Positions 53,922-61,123 of a stretch of DNA of 64,000 bases are shown here, piece by piece. Positions within the stretch are counted from its first letter, which is position 1; each line of letters starts with the position of its first letter. Location: assembly GCF_029024465.1 (NCBI RefSeq), contig NZ_CP118950.1:868001-932000 (forward strand), in the 5' to 3' direction. The position numbers were made by a program, and so were the translations under genes. Below the pieces are notes generated by a model. That model was given only the letters and a program-made list of their open reading frames with translations. It made no database searches and was not told the origin of the DNA. Source of the DNA: Lactococcus garvieae subsp. garvieae (GTDB taxonomy: Bacteria > Bacillota > Bacilli > Lactobacillales > Streptococcaceae).

Positions 53922-55088
53922 ATGATTGATTTACAGAGTTTCTTAGTTGATAAAATATCACATAGATTTAGAGAACTTCGAGAAAATATTCCTCCAGATT
54001 TAATTTCTTATGGTCAGAAATCAGCTATTTACAATATTGAGAAAGGAAAAGTTCCTAAAAGTGAAAATTTTATTTCAGACTCCTTATTAGAAGATTATGT
54101 AGACTATTTCAAAATATCACGAGAAGAATTAATTTTTGGTAATTCAGAGGATGTTGAACAAGTCATAGATTATATACTAATGGAGCTTTTATTTCCTGTA
54201 ATAGCTGAATTTATTGACTATCAGGATTTATCTTATTCAACATATAAATATGGAAATTATCCTAGCTTAAAAACTCAAAAAGCAGTAGTAGAACTATTGC
54301 ATATTTTTGCAGATTTTTCTAGATGGTATGGATTAAGAAAAGGAAATCCAGAATATGATAAAGATGAATTTGTTGATTATCTTACGATGATGGATATTGT
54401 ACGAATTCTTTGTAAAAATAATTTCGGGCGTATTTTTAAAGAAAAAATTATTCAAGATATATTTAATGGTTCAGATGAAAAATTTCATTTCAATAGAATC
54501 AATAAAAAACTTGATTTATGGCTATCTACAGAGTTTCTTGACGTTTTTGTACCAGAAACTATTGAAAAATTAAGAAATAATAGTATTTTTAAGCTAGGTT
54601 TCATTGTAAAAACGCTCGTTTCTGACTTTTTGGTGGATTTACCAGAATCATATTTAGAGGAAATTCCTATTGAATATAATATTCCGCCATTAAGGATTTG
54701 GGAAATCCCGCGTACTCTAGAAGCTGAAAGATTGGTGAAGCAGAAACAAGAAGAGTATTTTGAGAATAAAGTTCCTTATGAAGAACTTTATAAAGGCATA
54801 GAAGGAGCAGTATTGAAGAATGAGCCAGAAAAGGTAGGGCTTGAAAAAAGAAAACTTGATGATTTTATTGATAGTTTGACAAATATGCCTAGTGAGTTTT
54901 CAGAAATTCACGCCCTTGATCATGGTCGTTGGAAAATTCCTGGAATTTTAACTAGTAATAGTCAAGCATCGAATGAATTTCAAAAATTTATGAATAATGC
55001 AACTTTGGATATGATAAATCACTTAATTGCCGTTCAAAATCATTTTATCAATTGTATAAAGCGAGAGGAGCTTGCAAATTTTTTATAG
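53922..55088 (+). CDS. XRE-type HTH protein with large unknown C-terminal domain
   Basis: The 388-residue protein begins with an HTH resembling XRE repressors (HRFRELRENIPPDLISYG, then AIYNIEKGKVPKSENFISD, about 12-55) and a DYFKISREELIFG segment. The remaining 310 residues are rich in acidic and aromatic residues and I do not recognise them. AAAGG lies 7 nt before ATG 53922; an in-frame TTG at 53871 has no clear ribosome site. It lies 120 bp after HerA with no terminator between, so it belongs to the defence operon or regulates it; an abortive-infection role is possible. Confidence 0.6.
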   Translation: MIDLQSFLVDKISHRFRELRENIPPDLISYGQKSAIYNIEKGKVPKSENFISDSLLEDYVDYFKISREELIFGNSEDVEQVIDYILMELLFPVIAEFIDYQDLSYSTYKYGNYPSLKTQKAVVELLHIFADFSRWYGLRKGNPEYDKDEFVDYLTMMDIVRILCKNNFGRIFKEKIIQDIFNGSDEKFHFNRINKKLDLWLSTEFLDVFVPETIEKLRNNSIFKLGFIVKTLVSDFLVDLPESYLEEIPIEYNIPPLRIWEIPRTLEAERLVKQKQEEYFENKVPYEELYKGIEGAVLKNEPEKVGLEKRKLDDFIDSLTNMPSEFSEIHALDHGRWKIPGILTSNSQASNEFQKFMNNATLDMINHLIAVQNHFINCIKREELANFL

Positions 55089-55096
55089 AATCAGAA

Positions 55097-55252
55097 ATGA
55101 GTGAAAGATTGTTTTTTCCGTTTTCAAAAAGTAGATTTGAATTTAGTAAAGATGGTGACAATATTGAAGAAGAAACTAGAGAGTTTGCAGATAGGATTGT
55201 AGAACTTCAAATAAGAATGGCTCAACGTACTTGGGGAACCGTTGAAGATTAA
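55097..55252 (+). CDS. small acidic protein at the end of the defence operon
   Basis: The frame encodes 51 residues (MSERLFFPFSKSR..., ending MAQRTWGTVED) and starts 8 nt after the HTH gene. A longer version starting at TTG 55052 overlaps that gene. There is no strong ribosome site, so it would depend on coupling. It is unknown; it could be a regulator or inhibitor of the preceding protein. A strong terminator follows directly. Confidence 0.45.
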   Translation: MSERLFFPFSKSRFEFSKDGDNIEEETREFADRIVELQIRMAQRTWGTVED

Positions 55253-55278
55253 GAGCAAACATTTTTTGCTCTTTTTTT
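55250..55278 (+). terminator. terminator of the defence operon
   Basis: AGAGCAAA and TTTGCTCT form an 8-bp stem with a short loop and a T7 run. Confidence 0.85.
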
Positions 55279-55492
55279 GCTGTTCAATTTTAAGTTTTAG
55301 AAACGTCCATAGAAATAAACGGAATGATGAACAAAATTATGGATTCAGCTAATCATAATTTGGGTAAAATGAAATTATCAAGTGAAAAGCAAATCATTTG
55401 ATGGTCGTTTTCTCAGAAGTGGTCATGAACATTTTTTGAGTTCCAAACCCAATCCTTGCTAGATTGAGTTCACAAAATGAAAGTCAATTAAT

Positions 55493-55813
55493 ATGAAATC
55501 AAACAACATCAAGCGCACAGGTGGCTATACATCTGACCTCGCAAACAACATCTTAGATACTTCTAAATCTGTTCATTCTTTAAGCAATGAGCTTGAACCT
55601 CAATTTGTTTTTGAAAACAAGAAACGTACAGATGAAGTGCAAGCCTACAAGGCCTGGTTCTCACAATCAGGTTTGCCTCCTTTTGAAGTCAAATTTGAAA
55701 ATCAAGTGAAATTACCTGCTTACTTATCCGTGGTTACTTTTGATGACTTGCAAGCCTGTGAAGTGGGCTATAATATCTATTTCAAAGCTGAGAACATCAA
55801 GGAGGTCAAATAA
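55493..55813 (+). CDS. conserved mobile-element protein of unknown function
   Basis: The 106-residue protein (MKSNNIKRTGGYTSDLANN..., a central FENQVKLPAYLSVVTFDDLQ) sits one base before the FtsK-like gene, with an AAGGAGG site at its end for that gene. Small proteins at this position are common in Gram-positive conjugative and mobilizable elements (DUF961-like in position). I cannot assign a function. Confidence 0.6.
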   Translation: MKSNNIKRTGGYTSDLANNILDTSKSVHSLSNELEPQFVFENKKRTDEVQAYKAWFSQSGLPPFEVKFENQVKLPAYLSVVTFDDLQACEVGYNIYFKAENIKEVK

Positions 55814-56890
55814 ATGACTCCAAGACAACTCGAACAATATCTTTTACAGTCATTAAACATGGCTCTAGGGGCTCAAATTCAAGGCGAAACAAGCTATACA
55901 AATAGTTTTGATGTCACCGTACAGGAAGAGGGCTTCTTATTCATCCCTCGTTTACCTGCAGGCTATGTTATTGATGATGAGCTTTATCAAAAAATTTTCT
56001 TGATTGCCAATGCTTCGTTGTACCCTCGTTACACGTTACTCAAGCAAAATTCTGCTTATTTTATACCTTTGGAAACAGAAGATATTCATGTTCAAAGAGG
56101 TTTGTTCTTCCCGTGGAAGAAAGGAATTTCAGAACGTTTGATAATTTCTGATTTAGAGCAATTTGTCAATAAACAGTCTGAAACTGTAATTCCCATCATG
56201 CAAAACCTTTCCATAGATTATGACAAGGTTACTTCTATGGCTATCGCTGGAAATTCAGGTTCTGGGAAATCGTATGCCCTCACTTACTTTTTGAGCTTGC
56301 TCAAATCCATTTCAGAACTCATCATTATTGACCCTAAATTTGATATCCCATCAAGATGGGCGAGAGAAAATGATGTTCACGTTATCCACCCTGAGCGAAA
56401 TAGAAGTAAATCCGACTTTGTCAGTGAAATCAATGAAAATTTGAGTCTCTGCTTGTCACTTATTCATGAGCGTCAAGGCATCCTCTATGATAACCCAGAA
56501 CACAAATTTCCCCATGTGACGATTGTCATTGATGAAGTTTTAGCATTGTCTGAGGGAACGAATAAGGCGATTAAAGATTCTTTCTTCTCCCTACTTTCTC
56601 AAATCGCCCTACTTGGACGGACTACAAAAGTTCACTTGCTTTTGGTCAGCCAGCGCTTTGACTTCAATTCTATCCCTGTTTCCGTCCGTGAACAGTTGAA
56701 TGTATTGATTCAGATTGGCAACATCAATAAAAAGACCGTTCAATTTCTTTTCCCTGATCTAGACCCTGAGGGAATCGTTATTCCAATAGGAAAAGGTACT
56801 GGATTGATTCAGGTCATTGATAATGAACATCCCTATCAAGTCTTGCCTTTACTCTGTCCGACTTACTACACTAAGAAAGGCATTCTCTAA
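55814..56890 (+). CDS. FtsK/SpoIIIE-type ATPase, TcpA-like coupling protein
   Basis: The 358-residue ATPase has Walker A GNSGSGKSY (near 150), SELIIIDPKFD, Walker B VTIVIDEVLAL (near 240) and LLLVSQRFD. It lacks the membrane helices and gamma domain of chromosomal FtsK, fitting the coupling proteins that bring a nicked element to a conjugation channel. It is encoded directly before a two-helix membrane protein and the rolling-circle initiator, as in Tn916-like modules. The element has no channel of its own, so it would use that of a helper. Confidence 0.8.
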   Translation: MTPRQLEQYLLQSLNMALGAQIQGETSYTNSFDVTVQEEGFLFIPRLPAGYVIDDELYQKIFLIANASLYPRYTLLKQNSAYFIPLETEDIHVQRGLFFPWKKGISERLIISDLEQFVNKQSETVIPIMQNLSIDYDKVTSMAIAGNSGSGKSYALTYFLSLLKSISELIIIDPKFDIPSRWARENDVHVIHPERNRSKSDFVSEINENLSLCLSLIHERQGILYDNPEHKFPHVTIVIDEVLALSEGTNKAIKDSFFSLLSQIALLGRTTKVHLLLVSQRFDFNSIPVSVREQLNVLIQIGNINKKTVQFLFPDLDPEGIVIPIGKGTGLIQVIDNEHPYQVLPLLCPTYYTKKGIL

Positions 56891-57496
56891 ATGACACAGA
56901 AAAAGCCCTATTTCATGAGGATTTTCAATCTCAATATTTATCTCACAGCATTTTCGATTTTATTTCTCATAAGCAGTACTGCGCTACACTTTTTAGCTCT
57001 ATGGATACAGAAAAACAGCCTTGATGTTTTACAAAAGATAGCTCCATTTTTATCTCAAGCATCACAGGTTCTGAGTTCGCTTTATTCTTGTTTACTGGTG
57101 TGGCTTGTTATTCTGATAGTGATTGAAATCGCTTTACGACTTGGTAAGGACTCTGTTTTCAATAGTTTCAAATCTGTTTGGCACACGTTTGGATTCAGAC
57201 ACTTTCTGGCTCAAACTGAAAAGAGCGAGAAAACGGCAGAGTTACAAGAAGTCAAGAAATTCAATCCGATTCACAGCACTTTCAATAAAGCCGTGCGTAA
57301 ATGTGTGATTGATATACGGACTGAGAAAATCATGGTTTGTCTGAAAGTCCCTCACACACAACAGGCGCAGAAAATTCTCAAAGATATGGAAGCCCATATC
57401 AAAGAAGAACTCTCTAGTCGTAATCCGAATTATTATTTCTCAGCTCCTGAGCGTATTCGCCATAATCTATGGTTCATAGGCACAAAGAGAAAATAA
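56891..57496 (+). CDS. membrane protein of the transfer/replication module
   Basis: The 201-residue protein has two predicted helices (about 13-37 and 58-83), then a cytoplasmic part of some 115 residues. It starts right after the FtsK-like stop. The arrangement suggests a membrane anchor for the coupling ATPase, but I know no family assignment with confidence. Confidence 0.55.
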   Translation: MTQKKPYFMRIFNLNIYLTAFSILFLISSTALHFLALWIQKNSLDVLQKIAPFLSQASQVLSSLYSCLLVWLVILIVIEIALRLGKDSVFNSFKSVWHTFGFRHFLAQTEKSEKTAELQEVKKFNPIHSTFNKAVRKCVIDIRTEKIMVCLKVPHTQQAQKILKDMEAHIKEELSSRNPNYYFSAPERIRHNLWFIGTKRK

Positions 57497-57502
57497 TCCT
57501 CT

Positions 57503-57546
57503 GGCGCTGTGCTTCACAAAGTGAAAAGCACAAGCGCCATTTTTCA
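57503..57546 (+). terminator. hairpin before the rolling-circle origin
   Basis: TGGCGCT and AGCGCCA enclose a second GTGCTTCAC/GTGAAAAGCAC pairing, followed by TTTTT. Confidence 0.7.
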
Positions 57547-57551
57547 TCTCA

Positions 57552-57594
57552 ATGTATTAACCATGTATTGGGGCTACTACGACCCCCAATACAT
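57552..57594 (+). other. double-strand origin of rolling-circle replication (pMV158 type)
   Basis: ATGTATTGGGG and CCCCAATACAT form an 11-bp stem with loop CTACTACGAC. TACTACG/AC is the RepB nick sequence of the pMV158 family, with the cut expected between 57581 and 57582. ATGTATT is directly repeated 11 bp upstream (57552), like the initiator binding iterons of such origins. It lies 29 bp before the initiator gene. Confidence 0.8.
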
Positions 57595-57622
57595 CAATAA
57601 TCAGTAATCAAGGAAAACACAA

Positions 57623-58201
57623 ATGAAACGTTCAAATAAATGGGCATTCTTGCTTTACAAAGAGTCTGCCTCACCCGACTATTTAGAGATACTGGAAGAA
57701 CTCCACATTCCCTATATTCTCAGTCCATGGCATGACATGGATGTCAATAAGCAAACAGGCGAATTTAAAAAGCCACATCGTCATGGCGCATTATTCTTTG
57801 ACTCACTCAAGAGTTACAATCAAGTCTCTGAACTGCTCACAGAGAAATTAAACACGCCTGCACACGTTGAAGCGGTCATGAGCCCAAAAGGTATGTATGA
57901 TTATTTCACACACGCAGAGAACCCTGATAAGACACTCTACAATGTCAACGATATTGAATCGGGATGTGGCTTTGAAATTGAGAATTTTTTGATGGAACAA
58001 GATCTTGAAAATTTTATGAGTGAAGTGATTGATATTATCGAAGAGAATCACTTTGTAGAGTTTGAAGACTTGGTTAGATTTGCCAGAAAAGAAAATGCCC
58101 TTTTACTCAATCTAATCATCAACAAAACTTATTTCTTTGCTAAATACTTGGATTCAAGAAGGTATAACCAGGTAAAAATTATTAAGAAGAAGGGAAAATA
58201 A
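57623..58201 (+). CDS. rolling-circle replication initiator (Rep_2, pMV158 RepB-like)
   Basis: The 192-residue protein has the N-terminal HUH-type endonuclease domain of pMV158 RepB: metal-ligand histidines in KPHRHGALFFD (H52, H54) and the catalytic tyrosine in MYDYFTHAENPDK (probably Y94). The C-terminal part would serve oligomerisation. It nicks the origin just upstream. In an integrated element it allows replication of the excised circle and perhaps relaxase-like mobilization. AAGG precedes ATG 57623. Confidence 0.88.
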   Translation: MKRSNKWAFLLYKESASPDYLEILEELHIPYILSPWHDMDVNKQTGEFKKPHRHGALFFDSLKSYNQVSELLTEKLNTPAHVEAVMSPKGMYDYFTHAENPDKTLYNVNDIESGCGFEIENFLMEQDLENFMSEVIDIIEENHFVEFEDLVRFARKENALLLNLIINKTYFFAKYLDSRRYNQVKIIKKKGK

Positions 58202-58202
58202 A

Positions 58203-58463
58203 ATGCAGAAAACAGTAAATTATGTAGATTTGATGAAAATCGGATTTCCAGAACATACTTCAAGGACTATCATACAACAAGCCAAAAAGTTGGCTGTGAT
58301 TGAATATGAGAATGAAATTAAGAGGTCTGGTAAAAATAAAGAGAAAATGGTAAAATATCCTTGTTCTCCATTTGCAAATCGGCGCTTGGGAGTAGCTCCT
58401 CGAAAAATTATAGAAGAGTTGCTGGGATTCTCACTTTTAGATGAAAGTGAGGAAATAAAATGA
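58203..58463 (+). CDS. DUF3173 protein, probable excisionase-type partner of the integrase
   Basis: The 86-residue basic protein starts 1 nt after the Rep stop and overlaps the integrase start (ATGA). DUF3173 proteins are regularly found beside integrases of Gram-positive elements and show a short helix-turn-helix-like N terminus (MKIGFPEHTSRTIIQQAK). A role as directionality factor is inferred from position and size. Confidence 0.7.
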   Translation: MQKTVNYVDLMKIGFPEHTSRTIIQQAKKLAVIEYENEIKRSGKNKEKMVKYPCSPFANRRLGVAPRKIIEELLGFSLLDESEEIK

Positions 58464-59623
58464 CAAAAAAATATCCAGGTTGTAATTATGACAACAAAGG
58501 AAGAGCTTATTATCAAGTGGAATTCCCACCTGATGAAAATGGATTTCGTAAAACGAAAAAAAGTCGTAAAAATCAATTCGGTCAACCTTTAAAAAATCTT
58601 CAAGAGGCTTGGGAGGAAGCAGTTCGCCTAAGAAATGAATTTCATCAATCAAATGGAATTTTGGTGGATGAGAAATTGACTTACTCGGATTATTTGGACA
58701 ATATATATTTGCCTTATTATACTGCCAAAAATAATGAAACGACTGTGGAAACAGCCAAAGCTCCTTTTAAGAAAATCAGAGGAAAAGTTGGAAGAAAAAG
58801 TATTGCTTTACTTAATATTCGAGAATGTGAATCCTTTCGCGTATTTTTATTGAATAGCGAATCAGAAGGTTATGCTCGAAAAATTTGGGGAAATTTCAAG
58901 GCTTCAATGGAATATGCTTATAAATTAGGATATATCAAGGAAAATCCAATCCGCCGTTTGGATTCAATGCCTATGACGAACACTATTTCAGATTATTGGA
59001 AACCTTCGGATTTCAAGAAAGTGATTCAGACATTCGATTTGACTGATTATGTTGAACGTTGGCAGTGTTTATTGCTTTGGAGCTATTTCATGACAGGATT
59101 ACGTGTAAATGAAATGCTTTGTTTAACGTGGGATGATATTTCTTTTTCTTCAAAGAAGCTCTTTGTCAGAAAAACTTTTGCTTATACAAAGGAAAAGAAA
59201 TGGCATATCCAAGAATTTCTCAAAACTGATGCAGGATATCGAACACTAGAACTTGATGAAGTTACACTTCAATACATGAGGGAGTGGAAAGAAATTCAAG
59301 CTAAAGTCAATGATAAAGGCTATATTTTCTCTTCTATGGGAGAGCCAACTTATATTTGGAAAGTAACTTCAATCTTGAAGAAGCATTCTAAATTAGCTGG
59401 CGTAAAGAAAATATCTGGAAAAGGTCTTCGACATTCAACGGCAAGTTATTTGATTAATGTATTGAATAGAGATGTTTTGTTTGTTGCACAATACTTAGGG
59501 CATTCTAGCCCCAATGTAACCTTAAGGACTTATGCGCACTGGTTTAATGGATCAAATGAAGAAATTTCAACTATGTTGACTGATAGTCTCAAAAAATCAG
59601 GACTTGCAAATGTTTTTGATTAG
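58460..59623 (+). CDS. int: tyrosine site-specific integrase
   Basis: The 387-residue recombinase has an AP2-like arm-binding N terminus (about 1-55; GRAYYQVEFPPDENGFRKT), a core-binding domain (about 70-165) and a catalytic domain. Catalytic arginine I is in TGLRVNEML (near 213), the second box GLRHSTASYLI (near 322), the histidine/tryptophan box YLGHSS (near 346) and the nucleophilic tyrosine TYAHW (near 356). It integrates the element into potD. Its stop lies 80 bp from attR. Confidence 0.95.
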   Translation: MTKKYPGCNYDNKGRAYYQVEFPPDENGFRKTKKSRKNQFGQPLKNLQEAWEEAVRLRNEFHQSNGILVDEKLTYSDYLDNIYLPYYTAKNNETTVETAKAPFKKIRGKVGRKSIALLNIRECESFRVFLLNSESEGYARKIWGNFKASMEYAYKLGYIKENPIRRLDSMPMTNTISDYWKPSDFKKVIQTFDLTDYVERWQCLLLWSYFMTGLRVNEMLCLTWDDISFSSKKLFVRKTFAYTKEKKWHIQEFLKTDAGYRTLELDEVTLQYMREWKEIQAKVNDKGYIFSSMGEPTYIWKVTSILKKHSKLAGVKKISGKGLRHSTASYLINVLNRDVLFVAQYLGHSSPNVTLRTYAHWFNGSNEEISTMLTDSLKKSGLANVFD

Positions 59624-59626
59624 TTT

Positions 59627-59646
59627 CCAGCCAAATTCCAGCCAAA
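59627..59646 (+). repeat. right paired arm-type sites CCAGCCAAA
   Basis: Two copies of CCAGCCAAA, 11 bp apart, directly after the integrase stop and 57 bp before attR; they mirror the pair at 45728-45748. Confidence 0.6.
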
Positions 59647-59702
59647 GTAAAAAGCAAACTACCGAATAGCTGTAAACGTTGAGGTTAACTCTAAGATGTA
59701 TT

Positions 59703-59725
59703 AGTTTAAGATGAACAAATAAAAG
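59703..59725. repeat. attR core
   Basis: AGTTTAAGATGAACAAATAA plus AAG: the second copy of the 23-bp repeat, with C for T at one position that keeps the asparagine codon of potD. Confidence 0.8.
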
Positions 59726-59758
59726 CAGTTCAAACCCTTGGGGTTGAGCTGTTTTTAT
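59726..59758 (+). terminator. original terminator of the pot operon, displaced by the element
   Basis: CAGTTCAAACC and GGTTGAGCTG arms followed by TTTTTATTTT lie right behind attR, where the potD terminator would have been before integration. Confidence 0.7.
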
Positions 59759-59886
59759 TTTGTATGGTCCAAATTGGTGTCCTTAATTTTTGTAAGGTTT
59801 AGTATGCCAAACTCTCTTGATTATTATTTTTATTTTCAGGAGACCATGCTAAAATTGATAATGTCTTAATTATATGCAAACCCTAG

Positions 59887-59966
59887 TATAATTTTGATTT
59901 TTCATAATAAATATCCAACCCATGGATATAACCTTGATGTCCTCCTTTCCCATAGGAGGATTTTTG
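59887..59966 (+). ncRNA. possible small RNA of about 65 nt
   Basis: TATAAT (59887-59892) is followed by ATATCC/GGATAT and a terminator TCCTCC/GGAGGA with TTTTT (59940-59965), with no coding frame. The CCTCC in the terminator stem is complementary to ribosome-binding sites. Confidence 0.4.
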
Positions 59967-60003
59967 CTTTTCTGGTGCGTGTATATCAAGTTGCAAGTTG
60001 TTT

Positions 60004-60017
60004 TGGTAACGCTTACT
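60004..60017 (+). promoter_or_regulatory. cre-like site before a small RNA
   Basis: TGGTAACGCTTACT matches the cre core (AACGCTTAC) with two mismatches to the full consensus and overlaps the -35 of the next promoter. Confidence 0.45.
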
Positions 60018-60036
60018 TTAGTGTTATAATAAAGAT

Positions 60037-60131
60037 AAGGTAAATACTGAATCCTTTATTTCAGTACACACCTTTATTTGATCGCTCCATATCTGTGCAT
60101 TGGTTCTTTGCCCGCAGATGTGGAGTTTTTC
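60037..60131 (+). ncRNA. probable small RNA of about 95 nt
   Basis: TATAAT at 60025-60030 (extended by TGT) drives a short non-coding segment with an AAGGT...TACTGAA/TTCAGTA...ACCTT hairpin and an 11-bp terminator stem CTCCATATCTG/CAGATGTGGAG followed by TTTTT. The terminator loop is long and C/T-rich (TTCTTTGCCCG), fit for base pairing to a target. The cre-like site suggests CcpA control. Confidence 0.5.
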
Positions 60132-60814
60132 TATATAAGCAATGATTTGTAAACATAATGTTATATAAGGTAATGAGAGGAGAAAAGCGTTCCTATTTCT
60201 TAGTGAAAACAAAATTTTGAAAATAAGAAGGTCAACTGCATAAAAACAAGGAAAAATATTGTGATGAAGAGAGCAAGTGTCATTATGAGAAAAAGGCGCA
60301 CAATAATTTGTTCAAGATTAAAATAAATACCGTTATTGGTATTTTAAGAAAATCATTCAAACCTATGGACAAGAAAAAAATTATTTCTATTAACTGTCTC
60401 TCACAATACAAAAAGAAGAGCTCAAAAGAAGTTTCCTCAAATGCCAATAATAATGAGCGATAAGAGTATTTTAACTCCAATATATAGTAGAAAAAAATAG
60501 GAAAATAGAAGAATGAAAACAGGAGCAATTTCTCCTTAATTTTTATTAAGAAAGACGTTTAAAATTTGCTTGTCTTAACTGAAACTAAAAATATCGGAAA
60601 AATTACTTAATTTATTTAGCAAAAAATTTTAATGTATTTAAATACAAAAAAAGACTCATTTATTTTTTGTGAAATGAGAAGTGCATTAAATAGGCGTTTT
60701 CATTATACATTTTTTTCTTTTTGTAGAATAAATTTTCTGAATATTTTGTTTACAAATGTTTTCGCTTTCTTTTTTTAATTCGTTTATTTTAAGTTATGTT
60801 TAAGGTAGAGGTCA
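60132..60814. other. 680-bp A/T-rich intergenic region
   Basis: I see no convincing gene. A frame without start codon or ribosome site (about 60232-60465, lysine- and asparagine-rich) could be a decayed gene end. AGGAG/CTCCT near 60522-60537 is a weak hairpin. Confidence 0.35.
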
Positions 60815-61123
60815 TATAATGAGTCCCTCATGAAGGAAATGAATTTGACTTTTAAAATTTATTTTTTCTTGAGTGAACTTATACATTTTAAACTGTGAGC
60901 TTTCAAAGATTTGTAATTTCGCAAGTCGCAGAGATTTGAAGCTTGCTTATAACAAACGTCCATAGCGTGCAATGACGTTAAACTGCTGACGGTAATCCTA
61001 CACAAGCGTTCAAGACTTTATGATGTGTATGGGAAGTAACCATGATGATAGATTATATACGGAGGTTCGTAATTGAGCATTAACTCTATGGAATACTCTT
61101 AGTGGCGAAATTGAAAGGTCTAA
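60815..61123 (+). promoter_or_regulatory. promoter and structured 300-nt leader of the CW_7 protein gene
   Basis: TATAAT at 60815-60820 starts a long leader. AACGTC/GACGTT (60955-60981), TCCTACACA/TGTGTA-TGGGA and other arms suggest a folded RNA. No known riboswitch core was recognised by eye. TACGGAGG near 61059 lies too far from the ATG at 61124 to be its ribosome site. Confidence 0.4.

Larger units (their letters stand above)
45622..59725. mobile_element. integrative (mobilizable) element of about 14.1 kb in the 3' end of potD
   Basis: Bounded by a 23-bp imperfect direct repeat, with the tyrosine integrase gene at the right end reading toward the boundary. It carries an FtsK/TcpA-like ATPase, a pMV158-type rolling-circle initiator with its nick-site hairpin, a DUF3173 gene, and a defence operon as cargo. 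It lacks visible type IV secretion genes, so it should be mobilizable at most. Streptococcal IMEs with Rep_2-type initiators and TcpA-like coupling proteins are the nearest known class. Confidence 0.85.

Noticed and set aside
55314-55492. Further small genes between the defence operon terminator and the 55493 gene
   Set aside because: Frames are short, lack ribosome sites and show no protein-like pattern.
60283-60528. 81-codon reverse frame in the A/T-rich region
   Set aside because: Phe/Ile/Leu-rich by base composition only, with no ribosome site; a chance frame.
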